A stretch of 64,000 bases of DNA from Gemmatimonadaceae bacterium (GCA_036504815.1 DASXUN010000021.1:186001-250000), one strand, 5' to 3'; shown: positions 24,294 to 33,362, numbered from the stretch's first letter. Notes: generated from the letters alone by a model not told the origin. Translations and numbers: made by a program.

Positions 24294-25472
24294 CTACGCG
24301 ATGGCCTGTTCCAGCAGCTGGATGCCGCGTTCGAGATCGGCGCGCTGCATGACCAGCGGCGGCAGCAGGCGAATGGTGTGCTCCCCGGCGGAGCAGACGA
24401 GCAGCCCGAGATCCAGGGCGCGCGCCACGATGTCCTTGGCGGGGTCCGTGACATCAATGCCCCACATGTAGCCGACGCCGCGCACCGAGCGCACCTTGGA
24501 CGAGCGTTCGGCCAGGGCACGCAGCGCGTTCCCCAGCCATGCGCCGTTCTCCGAGACATGCCGTAGCATCGCCGGGTCGTGCAGGCGGTCGAAGACGTGC
24601 AGGGCGACAGTCGTCACGAAGGGGCCGCCGCCGAACGTCGTGCCGTGATCACCCGGCTGCATGGCGTCGGCCACTGCCTGCGTCATGAGAATCGCCCCCA
24701 TGGGCAGCCCGCCGGCCATTGGCTTGGCCGTGGTGAGAATGTCGGGGGTGATGCCAATCTGCTCGTACGCCCAGAACGTGCCGGTGCGGCCGTAGCCGCA
24801 CTGGATCTCGTCCACGATCAGGAGCACGTTGCGCTCCTTCGTGAGTGCGCGCAGGCCGCGCAGAAACTCGTGGTCGAGGACGCGCACGCCGCCCTCACCC
24901 TGCACCGGCTCCACGATCACGGCGGCCACCGTCTCGGCGTTCAGCACGCTCTCGAGTTCACCGAGGTCGCGCTCCGCAATGGAGATGCCGCCGGCCAGCG
25001 GACGGAACGGCATGCGGTACTGCGGCCGGTCCGTCGCGGCCAGCGTGCCAAACAACCGCCCATGAAACGCGCCGCGCAGCGCGATGATCTCGTGCTTTGC
25101 CGGCGACTGCGCGCGCGCCCACCGGCGCGCCACCTTGAATGCGCCTTCGTTGGCCTCCGCACCGGAGTTGCAGTAGAACACTCTATCCGCGAAGGAACTC
25201 TCGACCAGCTTCCCCGACAGACGTTCGCCGGCGGACGTGCGGTAGAGGTTGGAGACATGCACGAAACCGCACTCGGCGGCCTCGCGCATCGCCTGCTCGA
25301 GGCCGGCGTCGGCATACCCCAGCGCGTTCACGGCGATGCCGGCCACGAAGTCGAGATAGGCCTTGCCGTCGGCGTCGAACAACTCGACGCCTGCACCGCG
25401 TACCAGTTCCATCGGCGCGCGGCGATACGTCCCCAGGATGGCATCGGTGGCCGGAGCGGTTGCAGGAGTCAT
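24294..25472 (-). CDS. argD: Acetylornithine aminotransferase
   Basis: 392 residues from ATG 25472. PLP-dependent class III aminotransferase converting N-acetylglutamate semialdehyde to N-acetylornithine (also N-succinyl-diaminopimelate in some bacteria). Motifs: [70 protein letters not shown] and [14 protein letters not shown], with the PLP lysine in AKPMAGG. It is the third gene of argCBD, 28 bases after argB. Acetyl-ornithine activity fits the cluster. Confidence 0.93.
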   Translation of the reverse strand: MTPATAPATDAILGTYRRAPMELVRGAGVELFDADGKAYLDFVAGIAVNALGYADAGLEQAMREAAECGFVHVSNLYRTSAGERLSGKLVESSFADRVFYCNSGAEANEGAFKVARRWARAQSPAKHEIIALRGAFHGRLFGTLAATDRPQYRMPFRPLAGGISIAERDLGELESVLNAETVAAVIVEPVQGEGGVRVLDHEFLRGLRALTKERNVLLIVDEIQCGYGRTGTFWAYEQIGITPDILTTAKPMAGGLPMGAILMTQAVADAMQPGDHGTTFGGGPFVTTVALHVFDRLHDPAMLRHVSENGAWLGNALRALAERSSKVRSVRGVGYMWGIDVTDPAKDIVARALDLGLLVCSAGEHTIRLLPPLVMQRADLERGIQLLEQAIA

Positions 25473-25500
25473 GGCGTGGACCTCGGGCTCGTGGGGGACG

Positions 25501-26250
25501 TTAGGACAGAAGAAGACGCGTGCCGGCAGACGCGTCGGTGATGGCACGCAGGTCGCCGATGCGCACCTGACGAACCCCGCCGCGCAGCGCGAGCGCGCCG
25601 GCTTCGAGCTTGGCGGCCATGCCGCCCTTTGCCACGCCGCCCGCGATCAGCGCCTGGGCGGCAGCGCCGTCGAGTTCGGCGATGGTAGCGCCGGTGTCCG
25701 TCAGGACGCCGGGAACGTCGGCCACCAGCAGCAGTTCATCCGCGCCGAGCGCCGCGGCAATGGACGCCGCGGCGTCATCGCCGTTGACGTTCAGTCCGCC
25801 ACCTTGCGGATCGTCCGCGTCACGGCCGAGTGGCGACACCACGGGAATGAACCCGCCGCTCCAGAGATGTGTCAGCAGGGCCGGATGTGCGGTCATGGCG
25901 CCGCCGACGCGCCCGAAACCGGGATCGGTGATGTGCGCCTGCAGCAAGCCCGCGTCTTCGCCCGAGACGCCAACCGCGCGCACGCCGGCGCTGAGCAGCT
26001 GGGCGACGAGCCGCTTGTTCGTCGCCCCCGACAGCACCATGCGCACGAGTTCCAGGTCTTCGGCGCTCGTCACACGCCGGCCACCCCGGAACTGCGGCTC
26101 CACGCCGAGCCGGCGTTGCAGCGACGACACCTCATCGCCGCCGCCATGCACGATCACGAGCGATTCGCCGCGCCCGGCAGCGCCGGCCAGTTGCACGATC
26201 AGCTGCGGGTCGCCCTGCGCGCGCCCGCCGATCTTCACGACGCGCCTCAC
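25501..26250 (-). CDS. argB: Acetylglutamate kinase
   Basis: 249 residues from GTG 26250. The GTG overlaps the argC stop (GTGA), and the sequence begins RRVVKIGGRAQGD. Amino-acid kinase fold: VIVHGGGDEVSSL (phosphate loop), GLNVNGDDAAASIAAALGADELLLVADVPGVL and GVAKGGMAAKLEAGALAL, which carry the acetylglutamate- and ATP-binding residues. It phosphorylates N-acetylglutamate, the second step of arginine synthesis. Feedback inhibition by arginine is common, but the N-terminal helix that mediates it in hexameric forms is not visible here. Confidence 0.93.
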   Translation of the reverse strand: MRRVVKIGGRAQGDPQLIVQLAGAAGRGESLVIVHGGGDEVSSLQRRLGVEPQFRGGRRVTSAEDLELVRMVLSGATNKRLVAQLLSAGVRAVGVSGEDAGLLQAHITDPGFGRVGGAMTAHPALLTHLWSGGFIPVVSPLGRDADDPQGGGLNVNGDDAAASIAAALGADELLLVADVPGVLTDTGATIAELDGAAAQALIAGGVAKGGMAAKLEAGALALRGGVRQVRIGDLRAITDASAGTRLLLS

Positions 26251-27209
26251 GCCGGAAGCCCCAGGGCTTCTTCGAGCCCGAGCATCAGGTTCGCATTCTG
26301 CATCGCCTGGCCGGCTGCCCCCTTCATGAGGTTGTCGATCGCCGACAGGACCAGCAGCGTCGGCTGCCGCACGTGGGCCAGCGGATGCACCGTGATGCGC
26401 ACCACGTTGCGGTGCGCGACGTGCCGTGTTTCCGGTGGCGTCTTCACGATCTCGATGAATCGCTCGTTGTGGAAACGGCGCTGCCACAGCGCCAGGGGGT
26501 CATCGAGCGGCGCGGTCAGCGGAACGGTCATCGTCGCCAGGATGCCGCGCGCCGTGGGCAGCAGGTGCGGCGTGAAGATCAGGTCCGCAACCACGCCTTC
26601 CTCTGCGACGAACGCCCGCATCTCGTTCAGGTGTCGGTGCGTGTTGCCGACGCCATACGCCCGGAAACTCTCGGTGACTTCACCAAACAGCAGGTCCGCG
26701 CGCGGTGTCAGCCCGGCGCCGGTCACGCCGCTCGCCGCGCTGACGCTGATGGTGGCCCCCGCGGCGATGCGCCCTTCCTCGAGCAGGGGAAGCAAGCCCA
26801 TCAGGATGCTCGTCGGATAACAGCCGGGATTCGCGACGAGTTCGGCGCCGCGCACTTCGTCGCGTCGCGCCTCCGTCAGGCCGTATACGACGTCCGCATC
26901 GGTGTTGCCGATGCGAAGGTCGGCGGAGAGATCGATCGCGCGCGCACCGACATCACGCACCCGCTGCACCCATTCTGCACTCGTGCCGTGCGGCAGGGCG
27001 CTGAAGACCAGCGCCGCGCTGGTGAGGGGGACATCGTCGGGCGCCACAAACGTGACGCTGCCGCCACCCGGTAACTCGGCGGTTTCACCACGCCGACCGT
27101 TGGCGGTGGCGAAGACGAGTTCAAGGCGCGGATGCCGTTGCACCAACGCACAGAGTTCGCGTCCAGCGTATCCGCTGGCGCCGAGGACGCCTACTGGAAT
27201 CTTATGCAC
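26247..27209 (-). CDS. argC: N-acetyl-gamma-glutamyl-phosphate reductase
   Basis: 320 residues from GTG 27209; no ATG is available. VGVLGASGYAGRELCAL binds NADP, VANPGCYPTSILMGLLPL holds the catalytic Cys, and HRHLNEMRAF lies beside the active-site His. It reduces N-acetylglutamyl phosphate to the semialdehyde. It is the first gene of argCBD; the start codon lies within a few bases of the expected transcription start, so its mRNA may be leaderless (inference). Confidence 0.94.
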   Translation of the reverse strand: MHKIPVGVLGASGYAGRELCALVQRHPRLELVFATANGRRGETAELPGGGSVTFVAPDDVPLTSAALVFSALPHGTSAEWVQRVRDVGARAIDLSADLRIGNTDADVVYGLTEARRDEVRGAELVANPGCYPTSILMGLLPLLEEGRIAAGATISVSAASGVTGAGLTPRADLLFGEVTESFRAYGVGNTHRHLNEMRAFVAEEGVVADLIFTPHLLPTARGILATMTVPLTAPLDDPLALWQRRFHNERFIEIVKTPPETRHVAHRNVVRITVHPLAHVRQPTLLVLSAIDNLMKGAAGQAMQNANLMLGLEEALGLPA

Positions 27210-27210
27210 G

Positions 27211-27244
27211 TTTTATGCATAATATTGCGAGGCTGCGTTGTCAA
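27211..27244 (-). promoter_or_regulatory. argCBD promoter overlapped by ArgR-box-like palindrome
   Basis: On the minus strand, TTGACA (27244 down to 27239) and TATGCA (27221 down to 27216) are spaced 17 nt. The palindrome ATGCATAATATTGC (27215-27228) overlaps the -10 box and resembles the ArgR operator half-sites. ArgR, encoded divergently 57 bases away, would block argC when arginine is plentiful. Confidence 0.5.
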
Positions 27245-27300
27245 CCGTCTTACGGCCACTCTTCGCCCGTGCTAATCTCCCGCAGCCAACAGAGGATTTC

Positions 27301-27762
27301 GTGACAGCCGCCAAACGCGAACGTCAGGACGCCATTCTCGAACTCGTCTCCACGCGTGCCATCGGCAGCCAGGAGGAACTTCGCCAACTCCTGCTCGAGG
27401 GTGGATGGGACGTTACGCAATCTACGCTTTCGCGCGACATGCGCGACCTGCGAATCGCCCGCGTTCCCACCCCGACCGGCGTGCGCTACACGGCGGGGGA
27501 GCGCGCGGGAGGAGAAGAGGGGCGTGCCACGCTCTCCGGCCTGCTACCGCAGCTCTTCCAGCATATGGAGTTCACGCGCGAACTCATTGTCGTGAAAACG
27601 CACACGGCCGGCGCGCAACCCATCGCCGAAGCCATTGACGCCGAAGGCAACCCCGACATCTTGGGTACGATCGCCGGCGAGAATACGGTGTTGCTGATCT
27701 GCCGCACGGAGGCGGCACGTGAGCGGGTCGCCAAGCGGTTGCTCGCACTGGCCACGCGCTGA
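27301..27762 (+). CDS. argR: Arginine repressor
   Basis: 153 residues from GTG 27301. The N-terminal winged helix is AIGSQEELRQLLLEGGWDVTQSTLSRDMRDLRI, and the C-terminal arginine-binding/oligomerisation part contains GTIAGENTVLLICRT. The hexamer with arginine binds ARG boxes in the shared region before argC and probably before argH. It transcribes away from argC and towards argH. Confidence 0.92.
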   Translation: MTAAKRERQDAILELVSTRAIGSQEELRQLLLEGGWDVTQSTLSRDMRDLRIARVPTPTGVRYTAGERAGGEEGRATLSGLLPQLFQHMEFTRELIVVKTHTAGAQPIAEAIDAEGNPDILGTIAGENTVLLICRTEAARERVAKRLLALATR

Positions 27763-27807
27763 TGCTGTCCGCGCGGGAACACGTGCCTGGGTGACATTGA
27801 TTCAGAA

Positions 27808-27822
27808 CGCATAAATATGTAG
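27808..27822. promoter_or_regulatory. ArgR-box-like palindrome before argH
   Basis: GCATAAATATGT (27809-27820) is a near-palindrome like the site before argC, 53 bases upstream of argH ATG. It is AT-rich in otherwise GC-rich DNA. Confidence 0.4.
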
Positions 27823-27872
27823 TTTCTCATCTGGTTGGCTTGTTACGACCCTCTCTAGACTCACCACTTGCC

Positions 27873-29270
27873 ATGGCCGATTCGCATTCCGGCAGCTCTA
27901 CGTCTCACAAGCTCTGGGGAGGCCGCTTCGCCGGTGGTCCCGCTCCTGAGCTCGACGCCGTCAATCGGTCCATTGACGTCGATTTTCGGCTCTGGCCGTT
28001 CGACATCCAGCTGTCAAAGGCGTGGGCCGCAGCGCTCGCGGGCGCCGGCGTGCTCTCCGCTGACGAAGCGCTCGAGCTTCGACGCGGCCTTGATGTCGTC
28101 GCCCAGCAGCTCGAGCACGGTGCCCAGCCGCAGGCAGCAGACGAAGACGTGCACACGCTCATTGACCGCCTGTTGCACGACGCCGTCGGAAACGTTGCCT
28201 CGCGCCTGCATACCGGTCGATCGCGCAACGATCAGGTGGCTACGGCGACGCGCCTATGGACGCGCGCGGCGTGTGCGCGACTCGATCTCCTGTTGCGGGA
28301 CCTTCAGCAGGCGATGGTCACGCAGGCCGCGGCGCTCGAGCGCGACATCATGCCGGCCTATACGCACCTGCAGCGGGCACAGCCCGTCAGTGGTGCGCAC
28401 TGGATGCTCTCGCATTTCTGGCCGATTGCCCGTGATCGCCGTCGCCTCGCCGCCGCCGCGGAATCAACCGCGATGTTGCCGCTGGGGTCTGGCGCCATCG
28501 CCGGCTCGGCCTTCCCGGTAGATCGCGTCGCGATCCAGAACGATCTGGGATTTCATGCAATCTCGCCCAACAGCATTGACGCGGTGGGTGATCGCGACTT
28601 CATCGCCGAAGTGCTGTTCACTCTCGCCCTGCTCGGCGCGCACCTCTCTCGGCTCGCCGAGGACCTGATCCTGTTCGGTTCCAGCGAGTTCGGTTTCGTG
28701 CGGTACGGCGATGCGTTCAGCACCGGATCGTCCATGATGCCGCAGAAGCGCAACCCTGATGCGCTCGAACTCGCACGGGGGAGCGGCGCCCGGATGCTGG
28801 GCGATCTTGTCGCCCTCCTCGGCACCATTAAAGGCTTGCCGAGTGGCTACAACAAGGACCTGCAGGAGGACAAGCGGTCGTTGTTCGACGCGGTCGATGG
28901 GATGTGCCTGCTCTTGCCCGCAGTCACCGGGTCTCTGGCCTCCCTCACCTTCAATCGCGAACGCATGCGGGCGGCCGTGACCAGCTCCATGATGGCCACT
29001 GACCTTGCCGACTACCTGGTTCGCAAGCGTGTCACCTTCCGTGAGGCCCACGGTGCCGTCGGGCGCCTCGTTCGCGAGGCGGAAGAAAAAGGTGTCGAAA
29101 TGACGGAACTGCCGTTTGCTTCCTTCAAGGCAGCAAGCGCCGCTTTCGACGAAGATGTGCTGAACGAGCTTCTTCCGGAGGCCTCCCTGAAGCATCGGAA
29201 TGTGGAGGGCGGAACTGGTCCCGATGCGGTCACCCATCAAATTGCCATCGCAAGAGACTCGCTGAAGTAG
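27873..29270 (+). CDS. argH: Argininosuccinate lyase
   Basis: 465 residues from ATG 27873. It splits argininosuccinate into arginine and fumarate, the last step of arginine synthesis. Superfamily signatures: LHTGRSRNDQVATATR, the GSSMMPQKRNPDALEL loop with the catalytic serine region, and THLQRAQPVSGAHW. An N-terminal stretch (MADSHSGSSTSHKLWGGRF) precedes the core. It follows argR; argJ/argF/argG are not in the window. Confidence 0.95.
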   Translation: MADSHSGSSTSHKLWGGRFAGGPAPELDAVNRSIDVDFRLWPFDIQLSKAWAAALAGAGVLSADEALELRRGLDVVAQQLEHGAQPQAADEDVHTLIDRLLHDAVGNVASRLHTGRSRNDQVATATRLWTRAACARLDLLLRDLQQAMVTQAAALERDIMPAYTHLQRAQPVSGAHWMLSHFWPIARDRRRLAAAAESTAMLPLGSGAIAGSAFPVDRVAIQNDLGFHAISPNSIDAVGDRDFIAEVLFTLALLGAHLSRLAEDLILFGSSEFGFVRYGDAFSTGSSMMPQKRNPDALELARGSGARMLGDLVALLGTIKGLPSGYNKDLQEDKRSLFDAVDGMCLLLPAVTGSLASLTFNRERMRAAVTSSMMATDLADYLVRKRVTFREAHGAVGRLVREAEEKGVEMTELPFASFKAASAAFDEDVLNELLPEASLKHRNVEGGTGPDAVTHQIAIARDSLK

Positions 29271-29325
29271 TTTGGGTACCGCGCAACATCTTTCCTCGTT
29301 GCGGCATCGCTGGGTTCTATCTAGG

Positions 29326-29370
29326 CGGACGCGAACAGACCGAAGCTACCGGTCCTGTCGCGTCCGTTTG
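29326..29370 (+). terminator. Hairpin after argH
   Basis: CGGACGCG (29326-29333) pairs with CGCGTCCG (29359-29366); an inner ACAG/CTGT and ACCG/CGGT pair extend the stem with small bulges. TTTGG follows. Confidence 0.6.
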
Positions 29371-29468
29371 GCTTACTTGGGTAGTAAGAGCGTTCAGGAA
29401 CAATCCAGATCGGATGTTCCTTTCGTGTCAATTGTCCATTTGTTTGTATTGAGTCGTTTAACCGTTTC

Positions 29469-29526
29469 TTGACAAGCTGTTAGGTACGACTATATATAGT
29501 TCTCATTGCGGAGTTTTGTTTATAAT
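29469..29526 (+). promoter_or_regulatory. AT-rich tandem promoters for the orphan gene
   Basis: TTGACA (29469-29474) and TATATA (29491-29496) are spaced 16 nt, and a perfect TATAAT lies at 29521-29526 with a weaker TTCTCA about 17-18 nt upstream. This is one of the AT-richest stretches in the window. Transcripts from the second site would start about 10 bases before ATG 29544. Confidence 0.5.
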
Positions 29527-29543
29527 CATTGACGAGAATTTTT

Positions 29544-29924
29544 ATGCGCGCCGTTACAAGTGGAACCGCGGCCTTCGCGCTCGGTGTGGCCAAGAAGGAT
29601 CTCGACAACATCCTCTCTCGTTATCCCGTTCGGGGGATGGATCGTGGCAGGCAGGGGGTTCCACGCCGGCTTTCGTTCGCCAGCATTGAGCAGGTGGCCG
29701 TAGCCATCGACCTGACGCGCGTCTATGCGATTCCAACGCCCACCGCCTTGCTGCTGGCGGAAGAGGCCCTGAGCTCGAGAGAGGGCATCATCACCTCACC
29801 GGGTGGCCATCTGGCCATTCACGTTGATATCGAACGGATCCGCCGAGATTTGCAGGCCAAATTGACCGATGCCATCGAGAACGTCATTCCGCCCCGCCGT
29901 GGCCGGCCACCCGTGCGAGACTAG
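29544..29924 (+). CDS. Orphan protein with MerR-like DNA-binding layout
   Basis: 126 residues from ATG 29544; an in-frame TTG at 29529 is an alternative. The N-terminal half reads like a winged helix: TAAFALGVAKKDLDNILSRY, then RRLSFASIEQVAVAIDL and TALLLAEEAL, as in the helix-wing-helix of MerR proteins. The C-terminal part (IHVDIERIRRDLQAKLTDAI) is helical and ends RRGRPP, which resembles an AT-hook-like GRP. No close family is recognised. Its AT-rich promoter region and lack of partner suggest recent acquisition or an autonomous regulator. A palindromic repeat follows it. Confidence 0.5.
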   Translation: MRAVTSGTAAFALGVAKKDLDNILSRYPVRGMDRGRQGVPRRLSFASIEQVAVAIDLTRVYAIPTPTALLLAEEALSSREGIITSPGGHLAIHVDIERIRRDLQAKLTDAIENVIPPRRGRPPVRD

Positions 29925-29952
29925 TCGATACCTTGGGCGCTTATTCCTAGGG

Positions 29953-30125
29953 TTTCTTCACTACGGAGGCACGGAGAACCGGCTGAGGGCCACGGAGAAC
30001 TACAATTCCTTGGGGTTACAACGCGTGCCGTCCAGGACATTGCGTGGCGCGATGTCGTTACCCCAAGCACTTGGAAGTTCTCCGTGGCCCTCAAGTAGTC
30101 CTCCGTGCCTCCGTGGTGAAGAAGG
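29953..30125. repeat. Palindromic CACGGAG repeat, copy 3
   Basis: TTTCTTCACTACGGAGGCACGG at the left end, CCGTGCCTCCGTGGTGAAGAA at the right, with GGGCCACGGAGAA / TTCTCCGTGGCCC in the middle arms. The centre here has CATTGCGTGGCGCGATG. It lies between the orphan gene and the convergent cold-shock gene. Confidence 0.9.
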
Positions 30126-30144
30126 CCTGAGATAGCCCCCAAAG

Positions 30145-30180
30145 TCGGAAAAGAAGAAGGGCCCCGGTTTCCCGGGGCCC
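30145..30180 (-). terminator. Intrinsic terminator of second csp gene
   Basis: Read on the minus strand, GGGCCCCGG pairs with CCGGGGCCC (30159-30167 with 30172-30180) around a 4-nt loop, followed by TTCTTCTTTT. It lies 29 bases after the csp stop. Confidence 0.85.
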
Positions 30181-30209
30181 TTCTGGACGGACGAACGGCA
30201 GAGTGAAGC

Positions 30210-30422
30210 TCAGCCGCCGACCTTGGTCACGTTCTCCGCGGCCGGGCCCTTCGCGCCCTGGACGATTTCGAACTCCACCGCATCGCCTTCGGCGAGCGAC
30301 TTGAAGCCCGAACCCTGAATGGCGCTGTAGTGCACGAAGCAGTCCTTGGTCCCGTTGTCAGGCGTAATAAAACCAAAGCCCTTCGCATCATTGAACCACT
30401 TCACCTTACCGGTCGTACGCAT
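30210..30422 (-). CDS. Cold-shock protein (CspA family), second copy
   Basis: 70 residues from ATG 30422, with AGGAGCAGGGA just before it. RNP1 is KGFGFIT and RNP2 is CFVHYSAI; the insert NGTKD before RNP2 is one residue longer than in the paralogue at 12899. The protein is an RNA chaperone. It has its own leader hairpins and terminator. Confidence 0.95.
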   Translation of the reverse strand: MRTTGKVKWFNDAKGFGFITPDNGTKDCFVHYSAIQGSGFKSLAEGDAVEFEIVQGAKGPAAENVTKVGG

Positions 30423-30553
30423 TCCCTGCTCCTGTTTTTCTTGATCGCTCGCTCGGGCCTGTCCCGAGTCAAAGACGATCGTAACTGTCACGGGTCCACT
30501 GGAGCCCCCCGCGCTGGGCTGGCACGAAAAAAAGACCCGGACGAACCAGGTCT
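30423..30553 (-). promoter_or_regulatory. Leader of second csp gene with internal terminator
   Basis: On the minus strand AGACCTGG / CCGGGTCT (30553 down to 30533, one G-T pair) is followed by seven T (30533-30527): a textbook intrinsic terminator 105 bases before the ATG. Downstream GATCG/CGATC encloses CTCGGG/CCCGAG (30468 down to 30452), close to the ribosome-binding site. The layout suggests an attenuator or a transcript ending just upstream; which one is untested. Confidence 0.5.
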
Positions 30554-30675
30554 CCAGATCGCATCCCCTTCAACGTACGGATTCCTGGCAAATTAGCAAG
30601 GGCACCCCGGGTCGCCGGGTTGCTGGGAGGCTGACTTCCTCGGAACTTAGGCACCTACCCTCTGGCCCGAGTCCC

Positions 30676-33333
30676 GTGCTTCACGCCCTGAGCGCCCTGT
30701 TCCTCGCCCTCCCCTTCCCTTCCCAGCCCGATTCGATGCTCGTCGGACGCGGGATCTCGCGCAACCTCGCCACGGTCAGGGCGCAGACGATCTCTGACGT
30801 CCGCTATGACCTCGTGCTGGACGTCACGGCGCGGGACAGTGCGCCGGGTCAGGTAGCGATTCGGTTTCACCGCACGGGAACTCGAGCCGTCATCCTGGAC
30901 TTTCGTGGGCGTCGCCTGGGATCTGTCGTGGCCAACGGTGCGTCCATCCCAGAGCCGCTTTACAACGGCGCGCACCTCACGCTGCCGCCGTCAGTGCTGA
31001 GGCCCGGAGAGAACACGGTACAACTGTCCTTCGTGGCCGATATCGCTCCGACCGGCGCCTCAATTATCCGCTCCACCGATCGCACCGACGGCAACGACTA
31101 TCTGTACACCCTGCTCGTTCCGGCCGACGCCAATCAGCTATTTCCGTGTTTTGACCAGCCCGACCTCAAGGCCCGCGTCACCTTCGCGCTGCGCGCGCCG
31201 GCCAACTGGACCGTCATCGCCAACGGACGGCAGACCGGCACCGAGGTCGATGGCACTGTCGGCACACACCGTTTTGCCGAAACGAAGCCGCTCAGCACGT
31301 ACCTGATCGCCTTCGCGGCTGGGCCATGGCGTGGCCTCTCGTCCACCGCCAACGGACGCACGGTGAGTGTCTACGTGCGCGCCTCGCGCGCCAAGGAAGC
31401 CGACCTCGATACGCTGGTCGCGCTCAACCGCCGGGCGCTCGAGTGGATGGAGGGTTACTTCAACCGCCCATATCCGTTCGACAAGTTCGACTTCGTGCTG
31501 GCGCCAGCCTTTCCGTTCGGCGGCATGGAGCATCCGGGGGCGATCTTCTACAACGAAGACCGGTTCATCTTCCGCGAGCGGCCCACGCTGCCGCGCCGGC
31601 TCGGTCGATACTCAACCATCCTTCACGAAGTGGCGCACCAGTGGTTCGGCGACCTGGTGACGATGAAGTGGTTCGACGACCTCTGGCTCAAGGAAGGATT
31701 CGCCACCTACATGGCGGCGAAGGCCCTGAACGAGCTGGAGCCCTCCAGCCAGGCGTGGAAAACATTCTACCTGGGCAACAAGCCGGCCGCGTACGGCGTG
31801 GACCAGACCACAGGGACGACGCCGCTCTGGCAATCGCTGGCCAATCTGGACCAAGCCAAGAGCAACTACGGCGCCATTGTCTACAACAAGGCACCATCGG
31901 TGCTCAAGCAGCTCAACTTTCAGGTCGGTGACGACGCCTTCCGGCGCGGCGTGCAGCAGTTCCTGACCAGGCACGCGTACGCGAATGCCACCTGGCAGGA
32001 CTTGCTGGGCTCGATTGGGCAGGCCTCGCACCGCGACCTCTCCGCGTGGGGCAAGCAGTGGATGCTGCGTCCGGGGATGCCGGAAGTTGAGACGAAGCTG
32101 ACGCTGAGGAACGGGCGCATCGAAACAGTGCAACTGGTGCAGCGTCCGGTGCAGCCGAGCGTGTCGGGGCAGGGAAGTTGGCCGCTGAAGGTGCGGGTCC
32201 AACTCGCCTACCCGGAGACTCTCTTGTGTGCTGACTGTCCCCCGTCAACACCGCCGAAATCAGCAGGGGCGATCACGGGTGAAATGCTCACCGTTGAGCT
32301 CACTGGCCGCACAACGACGGTGGCCCGCGCTGCAGGCAAGCCGGCCCCCAGGTTCGTCTTCCCGAACGCCGGAGATTTTGGGTATCAGCTGGTGCATCTC
32401 GACACCGCAAGCCGCCGCGCGTTGCTGAGTGGCGACCTGGCCCAGGTTGCTGACCCGCTCCTCCGCGCCATGCTCTGGGGCACGCTCTGGGACGAAGTCC
32501 GCGCCGCGAGGTTGCACCCGGCACGGTTCGTCGCGCTCGTCGTGCGTGACCTGCCCGGGGAGGACGACGAACAGATCGTCCCCAGCCAGTTGGGCCGGCT
32601 GAGTCGTGCCATGAATGCCTACCTCGTCGACGCTGCGCGCGACTCCCTGCAGGGCGTGGTCGAGCGTTTCCTCTGGAGCGGGGCAGGGGACGTCGCGCGC
32701 CCGTACGGCATTCGGCGCGCCTACCTCGACGCCTTCATCAGCGTCTCACGCACCCCGTCGGCCCTGTCGCGCCTGCGCGACGTGCTTGCCGCCGATTCCG
32801 CCGCCGGCGACGTAGTCCGCGACCCGCTGCGCTGGGAGGTCGTGACGCACCTGATGGTGCTTGGCACCGAGGACGCTACTGCGCGTCTTGCCGAGCAGGC
32901 GCGGCGGGACAGCACACCGGACGGTCGTCGTCGCGCCTTCACCGTTGGCGCCGCGCGCGGCGATGCCTCGGTCAAGGCCGACTACTTCCGGCGCTACTTC
33001 GCCGACTCCGCGCTCAACGAAGAATGGGCCAGTGGATCGCTCGGCGCCTTCAATGCGACGGACCATCAGGCGCTCACACGCCGCTTCCTGCGTCCAGCGC
33101 TCGACTCGCTGCCCTTCATTCAGGCCAACCGTCGTATCTTCTTCCTCGGCTCGTGGCTGGGAGCTTTCCTCAATGGCCAGACGGAGCCGGCGGCCTTGGA
33201 CGTTGTGCAGCAGTTCCTGCGTGAGCATCCCAGGCTGCCGCTCGACCTGCGACAGAAGGTGCTGCAGAACGCAGACGAGCTGGCGCGGACCGTGCGCATT
33301 CGGGCGGAGTTCGGCCGCAAACTCGAGCAGTAG
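30676..33333 (+). CDS. M1 family zinc aminopeptidase
   Basis: 885 residues from GTG 30676 with a signal-like N-terminus (LHALSALFLALPFPSQP). The zinc site is HEVAHQWFGD (His317, His321) with Glu340 in WLKEGFATY, giving HExxH-18-E. The substrate exopeptidase loop usually written GAMEN is GGMEH (282-286) here. The PCFDQPDLKA and EGYF segments are also M1 hallmarks. A large helical C-terminal domain follows (~450-885) with PGMPEVETKL strand region. It would trim N-terminal residues in the periplasm. Confidence 0.9.
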   Translation: MLHALSALFLALPFPSQPDSMLVGRGISRNLATVRAQTISDVRYDLVLDVTARDSAPGQVAIRFHRTGTRAVILDFRGRRLGSVVANGASIPEPLYNGAHLTLPPSVLRPGENTVQLSFVADIAPTGASIIRSTDRTDGNDYLYTLLVPADANQLFPCFDQPDLKARVTFALRAPANWTVIANGRQTGTEVDGTVGTHRFAETKPLSTYLIAFAAGPWRGLSSTANGRTVSVYVRASRAKEADLDTLVALNRRALEWMEGYFNRPYPFDKFDFVLAPAFPFGGMEHPGAIFYNEDRFIFRERPTLPRRLGRYSTILHEVAHQWFGDLVTMKWFDDLWLKEGFATYMAAKALNELEPSSQAWKTFYLGNKPAAYGVDQTTGTTPLWQSLANLDQAKSNYGAIVYNKAPSVLKQLNFQVGDDAFRRGVQQFLTRHAYANATWQDLLGSIGQASHRDLSAWGKQWMLRPGMPEVETKLTLRNGRIETVQLVQRPVQPSVSGQGSWPLKVRVQLAYPETLLCADCPPSTPPKSAGAITGEMLTVELTGRTTTVARAAGKPAPRFVFPNAGDFGYQLVHLDTASRRALLSGDLAQVADPLLRAMLWGTLWDEVRAARLHPARFVALVVRDLPGEDDEQIVPSQLGRLSRAMNAYLVDAARDSLQGVVERFLWSGAGDVARPYGIRRAYLDAFISVSRTPSALSRLRDVLAADSAAGDVVRDPLRWEVVTHLMVLGTEDATARLAEQARRDSTPDGRRRAFTVGAARGDASVKADYFRRYFADSALNEEWASGSLGAFNATDHQALTRRFLRPALDSLPFIQANRRIFFLGSWLGAFLNGQTEPAALDVVQQFLREHPRLPLDLRQKVLQNADELARTVRIRAEFGRKLEQ

Positions 33334-33362
33334 CGCGCTGAAGGTGAAACGCGCCGAGGTCT

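Noticed and set aside
30577-30660. SAM-riboswitch-like words (CAGCAACC, GGGTGCC) on the minus strand before the csp terminator
   Set aside because: The GGTGCYAANTCC core and kink-turn of SAM-I are missing, and a cold-shock gene is not a methionine target. Left as a possible unnamed leader.
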